Origin: Candidatus Kuenenbacteria bacterium GW2011_GWA2_42_15
GTDB lineage: Bacteria > Patescibacteriota > Patescibacteriia > UBA2196 > GWA2-42-15
NCBI GenBank assembly: GCA_000998185.1
Contig: LCCW01000012.1
Span: forward strand, 1,619-27,424
Length of the DNA: 25,806 nt
Reading direction: 5' to 3'
Shown: positions 13,263 through 20,597 of the stretch, in pieces
Layout: every line of letters starts with the position of its first letter
Numbering within the stretch: the first letter of the stretch is position 1
Notes under the pieces: generated by a model
Database searches by the model: none
Seen by the model: only the letters and a program-made list of their open reading frames with translations
Told to the model about the DNA's origin: nothing
Position numbers and translations under genes: made by a program

Positions 13263-16007
13263 CTACAGCTCTTGCGCCTTTACCACTGCCAAAACCAAAC
13301 CCTTCTGCAATATCACCCTGTCCCTTCTCTCTAATTTGTTTTCCAAAAACAGTTTTGCCAAAGCATCTTCAATCTTATCTTGTACCACCCGGCGAAGGGG
13401 TCGCGCTCCCATAGTGGGATCATAACCAAGTCTGGCCAACTCCAAAACTGCCACTTCTTCAAAACCAAATTCAATGCCTTTTTCTTCCAGCCGCTCCGCC
13501 AGCTGGCGCAAAAATATTCTGGCGATCTCCGCCACATCTTCCATGTTCAACGGCGCGAAAACAACAATACCGTCAAAACGATTCAGTAATTCTGGCCGGA
13601 AATACTTTTTAAGATGATCGCTTAAAAGTGTTTCCCGGATTACCGCCATGCCTTTGCCCAGCTTTAAGCTTTCTTGGATAAACTCCGTACCGGCGTTGGA
13701 TGTTCCAATAATAATCGCGTTGGTAAAATCAATGGTCTTGCCGGTCGCGTCCGTCAGCCGCCCGTCGTCAAACACTTGTAAAAATAAATTCAAAATATCC
13801 GAACTGGCTTTTTCCAACTCGTCTAATAAAATCAAAGTAAATGGATTCTTTCTCACTTTTTCCGTCAAAAAACCGCCCTTGCCAGTTTGCGCATCACCAA
13901 TCAATTTCGCCAAAGCATCGCTCGCCTGATATTCTGACATATCCAATCTGACCATATCTTTTTCCGAATTAAAATATGCCGCGGCCAAAGTCTTGGCCAC
14001 TTCAGTTTTACCCACGCCGGTTGAACCTAAAAACAAAAAGGCAGCGATTGGCCGGCTCTTGCCGCGCAGTTCCGTCCTGGCCCTCCTGATCGCGCTCGCC
14101 ACCATTGAGATTGCCTCGTTTTGCCCTACCACCCTTTCATGCATCACCTGCTCCAAATTCAAAAGTTTTTTACTTTCATCCGCCGTGATCTTGGTCACCG
14201 GAATATTGGTCAAATCAGCCACCGCTTCGGCCACATCCTCTGCTTTTACCACAGTCTTTTCTCCATTCTTATTTTTTACCGAAATAGCCACTTGCTCTAA
14301 AAGTTTGACTGCTTTCTCCGGCAAATAAGTATCGCGCAAATATTGTCCGGCCATCCGAACCGTCGTCTCAATCGCCTGATAAGAAAAATAAATTTTATGT
14401 TCTGCCTCAAATTGCAAAGCCTTGGCTTCAAGCACCCTGATCGCCTCATCTTGGTCAGCCTCGTTTATCAGCACCTTTTGTAAAACTTTTGATAAATTAG
14501 TTTTTTCAATTTTTTCCTTGCTCATCTCCGGCGTAGTTGTGGCTATCACCAAAAAATTATGCGCCTGCGCCTGTTCCGCTAAAACCTCGGCCAGATCCAT
14601 TGACTCGCCGCCAGTCGTCGCTACGCCCACCAGATGCTGAATATCTTCAATCACAAGCACAATATTTCTCGCCCGCGCGATTTCGCGCATTATCGCCACC
14701 ATCTTCTCCTCCATTGCGCCAAACTGTCCGGCGCCGGCGATTAGACCGGAAACGGACAAGGAAACCAAGCGCTTGTCTTGTAAAATCTGCGGCACTTCCT
14801 CCTTGACCATCAACTCGGCGATGCCTTCCAAAATACTGCCCTTGCCCACTCCAGGATAACCCACCAAAAGCGCGCCGATCTTATCTACTTCCAAAATCCT
14901 GAAGATCTCGGCGATTTCTTTTTCTCTGCCAATGCACGGCGCGTAAGCCCCGGCTCTGGCCCAGAGCGTCATGTCCCGGGAAATATTATCCAAACGCGGA
15001 GTGGCCACCGCCGTATAAGCCCGGTTCATCGCGCTTTTTGGTTTTAATCTTGAAAGATAACGAAATTTATGCCAGCGCAAGATCAAATAGCTCTGTAAAT
15101 CCACCCAAGCCGAAGCGTGTTCAATCTCTCTGTCGGTAATAACCAAGTCATACAAAATTTCCCTGACCAAACCAACTTGCCTAGTTAAAGCTATTAAAAT
15201 ATCCGTCGCGTTGACTTTCTTCTTATTTTTTTCGTAGGCTATTAAATACGCCTCAAGCAGCGCCTGCTTTACTTCAAAAGACACCGTCGTTCTTTTCCCG
15301 CTTTCCGCTATCATCTGCAAACCGTGTTTTACCTTTTCTATTAATCTTTGATGATCAACGGACAGCCGCGCCAAGACAAGGTTGGCCTGCGTATTGGAAA
15401 GAAAACTAATCAACAAATGCAAGCCATGCAAAGAGCCGTGCTTTAATTTATCGGCCAAAAGCCACGCCTCTTCAACCGCTTGCTTGCTCCGCTGATCAAA
15501 ACTGTTAAAAATTTCTCTCTTTTTATATTTTTTAATAAAGTTCCAGCCAAAAGATCCGCCCGTTGCCGTGTCTGAATTCCTGCGCCAAAAAGACCTGGGT
15601 TTTAAAGTTGAACGGGGTTTTGATTCTCTGTTTATTCTGTAGACTAAATAGAAATCCGTCAAAAGCGACACCCAAAAAATAAAAGTATACTCGTTGCGCA
15701 GATAAACAACAGGAAACCAATTAGCCCCATGTTGCGTCAAGCTAAAAATAACATAAAAAATAAACCCCAAACCAGCCACTCCAAAAAGCAAAAACAAGGT
15801 ATTGATTAAAGACCTGGTTCGCCTGGCATATCTTTCGCTGTTAATGCTAAAACTGTTCAATTTATGATCAAAACAAAAAACTTCGCCGTTCAAAAATAGC
15901 GCCACGCCAACTCCGCCGCAATTGCGGCAAGCATTGCCAGCCACCTCACCCAGCCCCTGGCACTCCGGGCAAGTGTAAATTGGTTTACTCTGTTTTTCTT
16001 CTGCCAT
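13263..16007 (-). CDS. Membrane-anchored ClpA/ClpC-like double AAA+ ATPase with an N-terminal zinc knuckle
   Basis: 914 residues from the ATG at 16007 (MAEEKQSKPIY). An upstream TTG frame would only add repeat-encoded residues. Order: a zinc knuckle CPECQGLGEVAGNACRNC (8-28), two membrane spans (about 69-118), a Clp N-like helical domain (about 165-270), AAA domain D1 (Walker A GYPGVGKGS near 382, Walker B VLVIEDIQHL near 447), and AAA domain D2 (GSTGVGKTE near 661, LILLDELEKA near 727, arginine-finger region FRPELLNRFD, sensor 2 GARPLRR near 867). D2 is intact; D1 lacks key residues (GKG instead of GKT, ED instead of DE, no RR pair). No LGF/IGF loop for ClpP docking was seen between SNAGTEF and FRPELLNR. 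Probably a membrane-tethered unfoldase or disaggregase. It is last in the cluster read from 16949. Confidence 0.92.
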   Translation of the reverse strand: MAEEKQSKPIYTCPECQGLGEVAGNACRNCGGVGVALFLNGEVFCFDHKLNSFSINSERYARRTRSLINTLFLLFGVAGLGFIFYVIFSLTQHGANWFPVVYLRNEYTFIFWVSLLTDFYLVYRINRESKPRSTLKPRSFWRRNSDTATGGSFGWNFIKKYKKREIFNSFDQRSKQAVEEAWLLADKLKHGSLHGLHLLISFLSNTQANLVLARLSVDHQRLIEKVKHGLQMIAESGKRTTVSFEVKQALLEAYLIAYEKNKKKVNATDILIALTRQVGLVREILYDLVITDREIEHASAWVDLQSYLILRWHKFRYLSRLKPKSAMNRAYTAVATPRLDNISRDMTLWARAGAYAPCIGREKEIAEIFRILEVDKIGALLVGYPGVGKGSILEGIAELMVKEEVPQILQDKRLVSLSVSGLIAGAGQFGAMEEKMVAIMREIARARNIVLVIEDIQHLVGVATTGGESMDLAEVLAEQAQAHNFLVIATTTPEMSKEKIEKTNLSKVLQKVLINEADQDEAIRVLEAKALQFEAEHKIYFSYQAIETTVRMAGQYLRDTYLPEKAVKLLEQVAISVKNKNGEKTVVKAEDVAEAVADLTNIPVTKITADESKKLLNLEQVMHERVVGQNEAISMVASAIRRARTELRGKSRPIAAFLFLGSTGVGKTEVAKTLAAAYFNSEKDMVRLDMSEYQASDALAKLIGDAQTGKGGFLTEKVRKNPFTLILLDELEKASSDILNLFLQVFDDGRLTDATGKTIDFTNAIIIGTSNAGTEFIQESLKLGKGMAVIRETLLSDHLKKYFRPELLNRFDGIVVFAPLNMEDVAEIARIFLRQLAERLEEKGIEFGFEEVAVLELARLGYDPTMGARPLRRVVQDKIEDALAKLFLENKLERRDRVILQKGLVLAVVKAQEL

Positions 16008-16015
16008 AATTAACT

Positions 16016-16099
16016 TGAGTAAATTAAGCGAGTTAAGCAAGTTAAGTGGATTGATGTCGGTTCAGATCTTGATGTTGGTTCAGGTCTCCGACCTGAACC
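16016..16099. repeat. Composite repeat at the Clp start: 9-base array, 18-base direct repeat, perfect hairpin
   Basis: TTAAGCGAG, TTAAGCAAG and TTAAGTGG units are followed by two 18-base copies (16051-16068 and 16069-16086, two mismatches) beginning TTGATGT. The second copy ends in GGTTCAGGTC, which pairs perfectly with GACCTGAACC (16090-16099) across TCC. Confidence 0.85.
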
Positions 16100-16203
16100 T
16101 AAATATTTTATTGATGCTACTCACGATTTTAACACCAGTTGGCTACCAAGAATAAAAAGCCTTTCTACCGTTCCCAAATTCCTCGATTTAAATAATTTCT
16201 GAT

Positions 16204-16322
16204 TCTGGATGCTCGGGTTACCCGCCCGCCATCAGCTGCGCTTCTCGCCCGCTATTGCCTGAGCAAAGCGATGGCGAGCGGGCAGACGCTAGCGGGCGGG
16301 AGCCCGAGCATGACAGTAAAAA
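16204..16322. repeat. Long nested palindromic element (reverse-orientation copy of the ACTGTCAT hairpin family)
   Basis: Outer arms TGCTCGGG (16210-16217) and CCCGAGCA (16303-16310) pair, followed inward by CCCGCCCGC (16221-16229) with GCGGGCGGG (16292-16300). A nested pair GCCCGCT/AGCGGGC sits at 16247-16253 and 16277-16283. It ends in TGACAGTAAAAA (16311-16322), the complement of the lead of the copy at 12881. It fills most of the gap between the Clp gene and the 99-residue gene; no gene is seen there. Confidence 0.85.
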
Positions 16323-16347
16323 TTTTCCCGATATCTACTTTTTTGAC

Positions 16348-16647
16348 TTAAAACAACACCTTCAAATGCTCCCTTATTACCCAAATCACGGCAATCGGCG
16401 CCAAAAGCCACACCATAAGCAGCGCCAAAATTATCGCCATCCACAAAGCCAGCCAGGCCATTTTCCAAAGCAAAACCACGATGCGCATCACCAAGCTGAT
16501 TGCCCGGCCAAAAATGCTCCGTTCATCATACATGGGCGTGAATAAATTTTTGAGCCAAATGCCCAAAGCCAAAGCCAGCCAGGCTTCACGGATTTGCCGA
16601 CCGCAAAAAAACACCGCGTTTTTAACGCCCACCGTATACCACCACAC
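16348..16647 (-). CDS. Small membrane protein next to the Clp ATPase, probably frameshifted at its start
   Basis: 99 residues from a GTG at 16647. The frame is open upstream to FYWPVWWYTVGV. A hydrophobic first half (REAWLALALGIWLKNLF) and two C-terminal spans (VVLLWKMAWLALWMAIILAL, MVWLLAPIAVIWVI) surround a MYDERSIFGR loop. My recollection is that proteins of this layout occur beside such Clp genes in Patescibacteria; that is unverified. The ATG at 16681, 13 bases after the preceding gene's stop and with GGAG just before it, is one base out of frame. Removing one A from the four-base run at 16661-16664 gives MRKFVLNFYWPVWWYT and a 110-residue protein. Function unknown; an accessory of the membrane Clp ATPase is possible from context only. 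Confidence 0.7.
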   Translation of the reverse strand: MWWYTVGVKNAVFFCGRQIREAWLALALGIWLKNLFTPMYDERSIFGRAISLVMRIVVLLWKMAWLALWMAIILALLMVWLLAPIAVIWVIREHLKVLF

Positions 16648-16694
16648 CGGCCAATAAAAGTTTTAGAACAAATTTTCTCATTGCTCCACGATAA

Positions 16695-16949
16695 TTACCG
16701 CACCGCCCTCCAAATTCTTTGAAACACACCCCTGGGAATGTCATCCATGATGACATTCCATGCCTCCACATAAGCACATCCACCCACTACCCCAAAGAGG
16801 ATAATGATGACGGATTTTTCTGTCTCCGTCGGTAAAAACAGAGACAACCGTCCCGCAACAAAGTTGGCGCAAAAAAAATACGCCAACCCTGCCAACGTAA
16901 CCAATATTGTCGCAAAAACAATATTGGCTACCATTTTTTTGTTTGACAT
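16695..16949 (-). CDS. Small two-span membrane protein with a strong SD
   Basis: 84 residues from the ATG at 16949, fixed by the SD AAAGGAGA seven bases upstream. Two membrane segments: VANIVFATILVTLAGLAYFF and VIIILFGVVGGCAYVEAW. The tail is basic (RGVFQRIWRAVR). It is first in the cluster with the 99-residue gene and the Clp ATPase, and has a good promoter (16995-17024). I do not recognise a family. The signals around it make it a real gene despite its size. Confidence 0.8.
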   Translation of the reverse strand: MSNKKMVANIVFATILVTLAGLAYFFCANFVAGRLSLFLPTETEKSVIIILFGVVGGCAYVEAWNVIMDDIPRGVFQRIWRAVR

Positions 16950-16994
16950 AGAGTATCTCCTTTCTCTTTTTTATTGATATCTTTGTTTGCCCTC

Positions 16995-17024
16995 ATCTAA
17001 CCACATTCCCCCCACTTTTGTCAA
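16995..17024 (-). promoter_or_regulatory. Promoter of the small-membrane-protein/Clp cluster
   Basis: On the minus strand, TTGACA (17019-17024), an 18-base spacer, and TTAGAT (16995-17000) preceded by TGG (extended -10). Start of transcription predicted near 16987, 38 bases before the ATG at 16949, with an SD in the leader. It lies just past the tsf terminator. Confidence 0.75.
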
Positions 17025-17041
17025 ATTTTTTGCCAAAACCA

Positions 17042-17072
17042 AAAACCGCCCCCGACTTTTCGGAACGGTTTT
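17042..17072 (-). terminator. Intrinsic terminator after tsf
   Basis: AAAACCG (17042-17048) pairs with CGGTTTT (17066-17072), with an inner CCGA/TCGG. On the minus strand it continues as a broken T-run (GGTTTTTGGTTTTGG). It separates rpsB-tsf from the next promoter. Confidence 0.7.
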
Positions 17073-17089
17073 GAATCCTCTCTCTTCCC

Positions 17090-17111
17090 CCCTCTCCTGG
17101 CTAGGAGAGGG
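17090..17111. repeat. Perfect hairpin CCCTCTCCT/AGGAGAGGG
   Basis: A 9-base stem with loop GGCT in the gap after tsf, similar to 3788-3807 and 13052-13072. It is followed by GTTAGGGGTGAGGG and by ATTCGGGA words (17139-17175) up to the tsf stop. Confidence 0.75.
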
Positions 17112-17203
17112 TTAGGGGTGAGGGCATTCAGGATTTTATTCGGGAATAATTCGTGTAATTCGCAATGGATTCGGGAGAATTTCCTGTATAAATTAGAGCA
17201 GAA

Positions 17204-17791
17204 CTATATGCCAAACACGATCATCTGCTTCACCTCTATCTTCTCGCCTAACTTGGCCGTAGCCTCGTCAATCAAATCCTTAACCTTTTTTTTATCATCC
17301 TTGATGTACGGCTGGTCCAAAAGACACACGACTTCAAAAAACTTATCCAGCTTGCCTTCAGCTATTTTTTCCCACATCGCTTCCGGCTTGCCTTCTTGCT
17401 TTAATTGTTCTCTGCAAATTTCTTTTTCCTTCTCCACCACATCTACTGGCACATCATCTCTCACAACATATTCCGGCTTCATAGCCGCCACCTGCATGGC
17501 AATCTCTTTGGCCAAAGCTTTGAACTCCGTGTTTTTGGCCACGAAATCGGTCTCACAAGCCAAAAGCACCATTGAGCCGATTTTACCGCCGGCATGAATG
17601 TAGGCTTCAACAATACCATCTTTGGCTGTCCTTTCAGCCTGTTTTTTAGCCGCGATTTTTCGGCCTTTCTTGCGCAATATTTCCAAAGCCTGATTTTCAT
17701 CACCGTTAGCCTCTTCCAACGCCTGCTTAATATCCATTATCCCGGCGCCGGTTTGAGTTCTCATTTTTTGAACTAATTCCAAATTTGCCAT
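17204..17791 (-). CDS. tsf: Translation elongation factor Ts
   Basis: EF-Ts, 195 residues from the ATG at 17791 (MANLELVQKMRTQTGAGIMD). It is the nucleotide exchange factor that recycles EF-Tu. An N-terminal UBA-like domain (RTQTGAGIMDIKQALEEANGD) leads to the core TDFVAKN motif (about residue 81), which contacts EF-Tu. The length matches the short form with a single core subdomain that many bacteria have; E. coli EF-Ts is about 283. It follows rpsB by 221 bases on the same strand, the common rpsB-tsf order, and ends at the terminator at 17042-17072. No SD is seen; the leader is A/T-rich (TTAGAAATTT). Confidence 0.97.
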   Translation of the reverse strand: MANLELVQKMRTQTGAGIMDIKQALEEANGDENQALEILRKKGRKIAAKKQAERTAKDGIVEAYIHAGGKIGSMVLLACETDFVAKNTEFKALAKEIAMQVAAMKPEYVVRDDVPVDVVEKEKEICREQLKQEGKPEAMWEKIAEGKLDKFFEVVCLLDQPYIKDDKKKVKDLIDEATAKLGEKIEVKQMIVFGI

Positions 17792-17837
17792 AAATTTCTA
17801 AAAAATTTCTAATTGATTTTCGTATTTTTCGCCCCAC

Positions 17838-18012
17838 AGTCTACCTGTCCGCCTCAGGCGGAACCCACCCTTCCGCTTGCGGGATAATCCACTTGGGAAA
17901 ATTGGCAGATTGTGTTTTCTATGTTTTCTGTGTTTTCGTGCTTTATGTGCTTTATGTGCTTTAGTGTTTCTGTGTTTTTTGTGTTTTCTGTGCTTTAGTG
18001 TTTTCTGTGTTT
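17838..18012. repeat. rpsB-tsf gap: dispersed 45-base repeat (copy 2) plus TGTG microsatellite
   Basis: 17869-17913 is the second copy of the 45-base repeat at 8098-8142, preceded by the hairpin TCCGCC-TCA-GGCGGA. It runs directly into a TGTG-rich array (17911-18012) that contains the exact 17-mer also found twice in the helicase gene. No gene lies here. The stretch is transcribed if rpsB and tsf form an operon. Confidence 0.85.
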
Positions 18013-18756
18013 CTATTCCGTTTTTTCCAACGGCTTGACCGGATTTACCGCCGCCGCTCTTTTGACCGCTTCCGCCTGGCCTTCGCGCACCGCTTCAGCC
18101 ACGAGCCTGGTAATCAACTCTATTGACTTGACCGCGTCATCATTGGCGTAAATCGGCGTGTTCACCTCGTCCGGGTCAGTATTGGTATCCACTATGCCCA
18201 CGGTTTTGATCTTTTTCACCTGGGCTTCCTTAGTCGCGTTTTTCTCTTCTTTAACGCCCACGATATAAATCAAATCCGGCACTTTTTTCATCTGCCTAAT
18301 ACCGCCGATCATTTTTAATAATCTTTCTCTTTCTTCGCCAAAAAGCGCTCTTTCTTTTTTGGTGTATTTCTTTTCATAATCGCTTTCCACGGCCGCCTCT
18401 TCCAGCTTGTCTAATTTCTTTATCAACTTGCATATTTCCTGAAAATTAGTAATTGTCCCGCCAATCCAGCGCTCTGCCACATAAGGCATACCGACCTCGG
18501 TCGCGTATTTCAAGACGATTTTTCTGGCCTGTTTTTTAGTACCCAAAAACAAAACTACTCCGCCCTTGGCCACGACCGCACTGACCATCTCCAAGGCTTT
18601 GACCAGACTTGCCATAGTTTTATCCAAATCAAAAATGTGAATGCCGTTTTTCACGCCAAAAATAAAAGGGCGCATCTTCGGATCCCATTTTTGGGTTTTA
18701 TGCCCAAAATGCAAACCGGCGCGCAGCAGCTCTTTGGCGTCTGGTATCTTTACCAT
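18013..18756 (-). CDS. rpsB: 30S ribosomal protein S2
   Basis: S2, 247 residues from the ATG at 18756, fixed by an AAGGA about 8 bases upstream. Signature segments: LLRAGLHFGHKTQKWDPKMRPFIFGVKNGIHIFDLDKT, FLGTKKQARKIV, MPYVAERWIGGTITNF, and TVGIVDTNTDPDEVNTPIYANDDAVKSIELITRLVAEAV. Full family length with a short charged tail. It has a strong promoter (18863-18891) and a leader with a hairpin. It is divergent from rpmE, whose promoter shares the -35 region. Confidence 0.98.
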   Translation of the reverse strand: MVKIPDAKELLRAGLHFGHKTQKWDPKMRPFIFGVKNGIHIFDLDKTMASLVKALEMVSAVVAKGGVVLFLGTKKQARKIVLKYATEVGMPYVAERWIGGTITNFQEICKLIKKLDKLEEAAVESDYEKKYTKKERALFGEERERLLKMIGGIRQMKKVPDLIYIVGVKEEKNATKEAQVKKIKTVGIVDTNTDPDEVNTPIYANDDAVKSIELITRLVAEAVREGQAEAVKRAAAVNPVKPLEKTE

Positions 18757-18787
18757 ATTTATTTTCCTTTTATCCTCTACTCCTTTA

Positions 18788-18811
18788 CCCCGTCTTCTGT
18801 AAAAAACGGGG
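18788..18811 (-). promoter_or_regulatory. Hairpin in the rpsB mRNA leader
   Basis: CCCCGT and ACGGGG (18788-18793 and 18806-18811) pair around a 12-base loop about 45 bases into the leader and about 30 bases before the ATG. A hairpin with the same CCCCGT/ACGGGG stem is at the 5' end of the divergent rpmE transcript. It could be an S2 or shared r-protein binding site; this is inference. Confidence 0.5.
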
Positions 18812-18862
18812 CAGGAAAATTTTTGTCGGAGTATGAGAATTTAGTTGTTTAAATCCTATTTC

Positions 18863-18891
18863 AGAATAACAAACGCCGTCCGATTTGTCAA
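18863..18891 (-). promoter_or_regulatory. rpsB promoter
   Basis: On the minus strand, a perfect TTGACA (18886-18891), 17 bases, then TATTCT (18863-18868). Its -35 overlaps the -35 of the rpmE promoter by five bases inside ATTTGTCAAAT. Confidence 0.8.
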
Positions 18892-18913
18892 ATCCGTTCG
18901 TTCGTGTTAAAAT
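18885..18913 (+). promoter_or_regulatory. rpmE promoter
   Basis: TTGTCA (18885-18890), 17 bases, TAAAAT (18908-18913) with TG one base before it. Predicted start near 18920. Back-to-back with the rpsB promoter. Confidence 0.8.
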
Positions 18914-18922
18914 TTAATGAAT

Positions 18923-18948
18923 TACCCCCGTTGCAAGCGGACGGGGTA
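18923..18948 (+). promoter_or_regulatory. Hairpin at the 5' end of the rpmE leader
   Basis: CCCCGT (18926-18931) pairs with ACGGGG (18941-18946), extended by TA/TA with one bulged C. Placed at the predicted mRNA 5' end. L31 leaders with regulatory structure are known in several phyla; whether this is one is not shown. Confidence 0.5.
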
Positions 18949-18979
18949 TTAAAAAGGGTTAATAAACTAAACGATCTTT

Positions 18980-19261
18980 ATGAAAAAAGACATCCATCCG
19001 AAGTACAACAAAAATTGCCAGGTTAAATGCGCCTGCGGCAATAACTTCATCACCGGTTCCACTAAAGACGAAATTTATGTGGAAATCTGCAGCGCTTGCC
19101 ACCCTTTCTATACTGGCAAGCAAAAACTGGTTGACACTGCCCGCCGCGTGGAGAAATATCAAGCCAAAACCGCCAAAGCAAAAGACATCGCAGCGGAAAA
19201 ACCAACGGGTAAGAAAAAAATCAGACGCGCCGTCAAGAAAGCAGCCAAAGCCGCCGCTTAG
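18980..19261 (+). CDS. rpmE: 50S ribosomal protein L31 (zinc-type)
   Basis: L31, 93 residues from the ATG at 18980 (MKKDIHPKYNKNCQVKCACG). The zinc-type Cys pattern is present: CQVKCACG and CSACHPFYTGKQKLVDTA. The first 70 residues are normal L31. The last 25 are a Lys/Ala-rich tail (KKKIRRAVKKAAKAAA), longer than in E. coli L31 (70 residues) but of a kind seen in other bacteria. It has its own promoter and a terminator at 19278-19319. No clear SD: AAAAAGGG lies over 20 bases upstream. Confidence 0.96.
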   Translation: MKKDIHPKYNKNCQVKCACGNNFITGSTKDEIYVEICSACHPFYTGKQKLVDTARRVEKYQAKTAKAKDIAAEKPTGKKKIRRAVKKAAKAAA

Positions 19262-19277
19262 CTCTTTTTTATCTTTT

Positions 19278-19319
19278 AAAATCCTGCTATTATTATATTG
19301 GTAAGGCGGGATTTTTGAT
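19278..19319 (+). terminator. Intrinsic terminator after rpmE
   Basis: AAATCCTGC (19278-19286) pairs with GCGGGATTT (19306-19314), with one G-T pair, followed by TTT. It lies 17 bases after the stop. Confidence 0.8.
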
Positions 19320-19424
19320 TATCACTGCCAAATCTACTCTTAATCTTAGAACTTTTACATTTGTCCCTCTGCCATCCTCGGACTCTTTTTACTGTCAGCC
19401 CTACCGGCGGCAGGCAGGTTTTGC

Positions 19425-19486
19425 TTTCTTGTTTTCTTGTTTTCTTGTTTTCTTGTTTAGCCGCGTAGCGGCGTATGCTTTCTTGT
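19425..19486. repeat. TTTCTTGT octamer array interrupted by a GC hairpin, directly before prfA
   Basis: Four perfect tandem TTTCTTGT (19425-19456), then a perfect hairpin GCCGC-GTA-GCGGC (19460-19472), then a fifth TTTCTTGT (19479-19486) that ends four bases before the prfA ATG. The octamer differs at one base from the pheS array (TTTCTTGA). The preceding 19318-19424 holds only a CTCTTTTTACTGTCA repeat and CCGGCGGCAGGCAGG. Confidence 0.88.
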
Positions 19487-19489
19487 TTT

Positions 19490-20539
19490 ATGGATTATTC
19501 TCAAAAAATCGCCGAACTTAAAATCAAGCATGAAAAACTTCAGGCTGACTTGCAAAGTCCTGCCATTTTAAACGATTCCAAAAAATTAGGCGAAGCCAAT
19601 AAAGAATTTTATGAAATCGGTGGAATTTTGGACAAGCTCTCAAAATTGGAGGAGCTCCAAAAAAACATCGGCGAAAACGAACTTATCATTGCCAATGAAG
19701 AAGCCGGCGACCTTGTTTCTTTGGCTATGGCTGACAATCAAAATCTTTTGGAAAATAAAAACCAACTGGAACAGGAAATAACAGAATATTTTCAGCCCAA
19801 AAATCCTTTGGATAAAAAAAACGCCATTATGGAAATTCGTGCCGGCACCGGTGGCGATGAATCGTCCCTTTTTGCCGCCGAACTTTTTAGAACATATTCC
19901 CGCTTCGCTGAAAAAATGGGCTGGAAAGTAAAGATAGACGACGCCAACCGCACCGGTTTGGGCGGTTTTAAAGAAATAATTTTTGAGGTCAACGGCGCCG
20001 GCAGTTATGGTTGGCTAAAATACGAAAGCGGCACTCATCGCGTGCAACGAGTGCCGGAAACGGAAAAAGTTGGCCGCGTGCACACCTCGGCCGTCACCGT
20101 GGCGGTACTGCCGGAGGCGGATGACGCTGAAGTGGTGATCAAACCAGAGGATCTGCGCATTGACACTTTCTGCGCCGGCGGTCACGGCGGCCAGTCGGTC
20201 AACACTACCTATTCCGCCGTCAGAATTACGCACCTGCCGACTAACACCGTGGTTACCTGCCAGGACGAAAGATCGCAACTGCAAAACCGTGAAAAAGCCA
20301 TGCGCGTTTTAAAATCGCGCATTTTGGCCGCGGCCGAAGAAGAATGTCACAAAAAAATATCCGCCGAGCGCAAATCGCAAATCGGCACTGGCGACCGAAA
20401 TGAAAAAATCCGCACTTACAATTTCCCCCAGGATCGCATCACCGACCATCGCGTCAAACAAAACTGGCACAATATCGCCGTGATTATGGATGGAGGAATC
20501 AAAGAAATAATTGAGGAATTAAAAAAGATGGATGAGTAA
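19490..20539 (+). CDS. prfA: Peptide chain release factor 1
   Basis: RF1, 349 residues from the ATG at 19490 (MDYSQKIAELKIKHEKLQ). An in-frame ATG at 19475 would add five residues encoded by the repeat and is less likely. It terminates translation at UAA and UAG. Visible: an N-terminal coiled coil, EIRAGTGGDESSLFAAELFRTYSR, the codon-recognition loop RVPETEK (PxT, as in RF1, not SPF of RF2), RVHTSAVTVAVLPE, the catalytic GGQ in AGGHGGQSVNTTYSAVRITH (about residue 230), and the ending YNFPQDRITDHR. It is followed by prmC, whose product modifies the GGQ glutamine. No SD. Confidence 0.97.
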   Translation: MDYSQKIAELKIKHEKLQADLQSPAILNDSKKLGEANKEFYEIGGILDKLSKLEELQKNIGENELIIANEEAGDLVSLAMADNQNLLENKNQLEQEITEYFQPKNPLDKKNAIMEIRAGTGGDESSLFAAELFRTYSRFAEKMGWKVKIDDANRTGLGGFKEIIFEVNGAGSYGWLKYESGTHRVQRVPETEKVGRVHTSAVTVAVLPEADDAEVVIKPEDLRIDTFCAGGHGGQSVNTTYSAVRITHLPTNTVVTCQDERSQLQNREKAMRVLKSRILAAAEEECHKKISAERKSQIGTGDRNEKIRTYNFPQDRITDHRVKQNWHNIAVIMDGGIKEIIEELKKMDE

Positions 20540-20597
20540 TCAGCAACGAGTAATAAGTAACATATAATGTGCGATTGGTAAAATAAGCGCCCCACTT

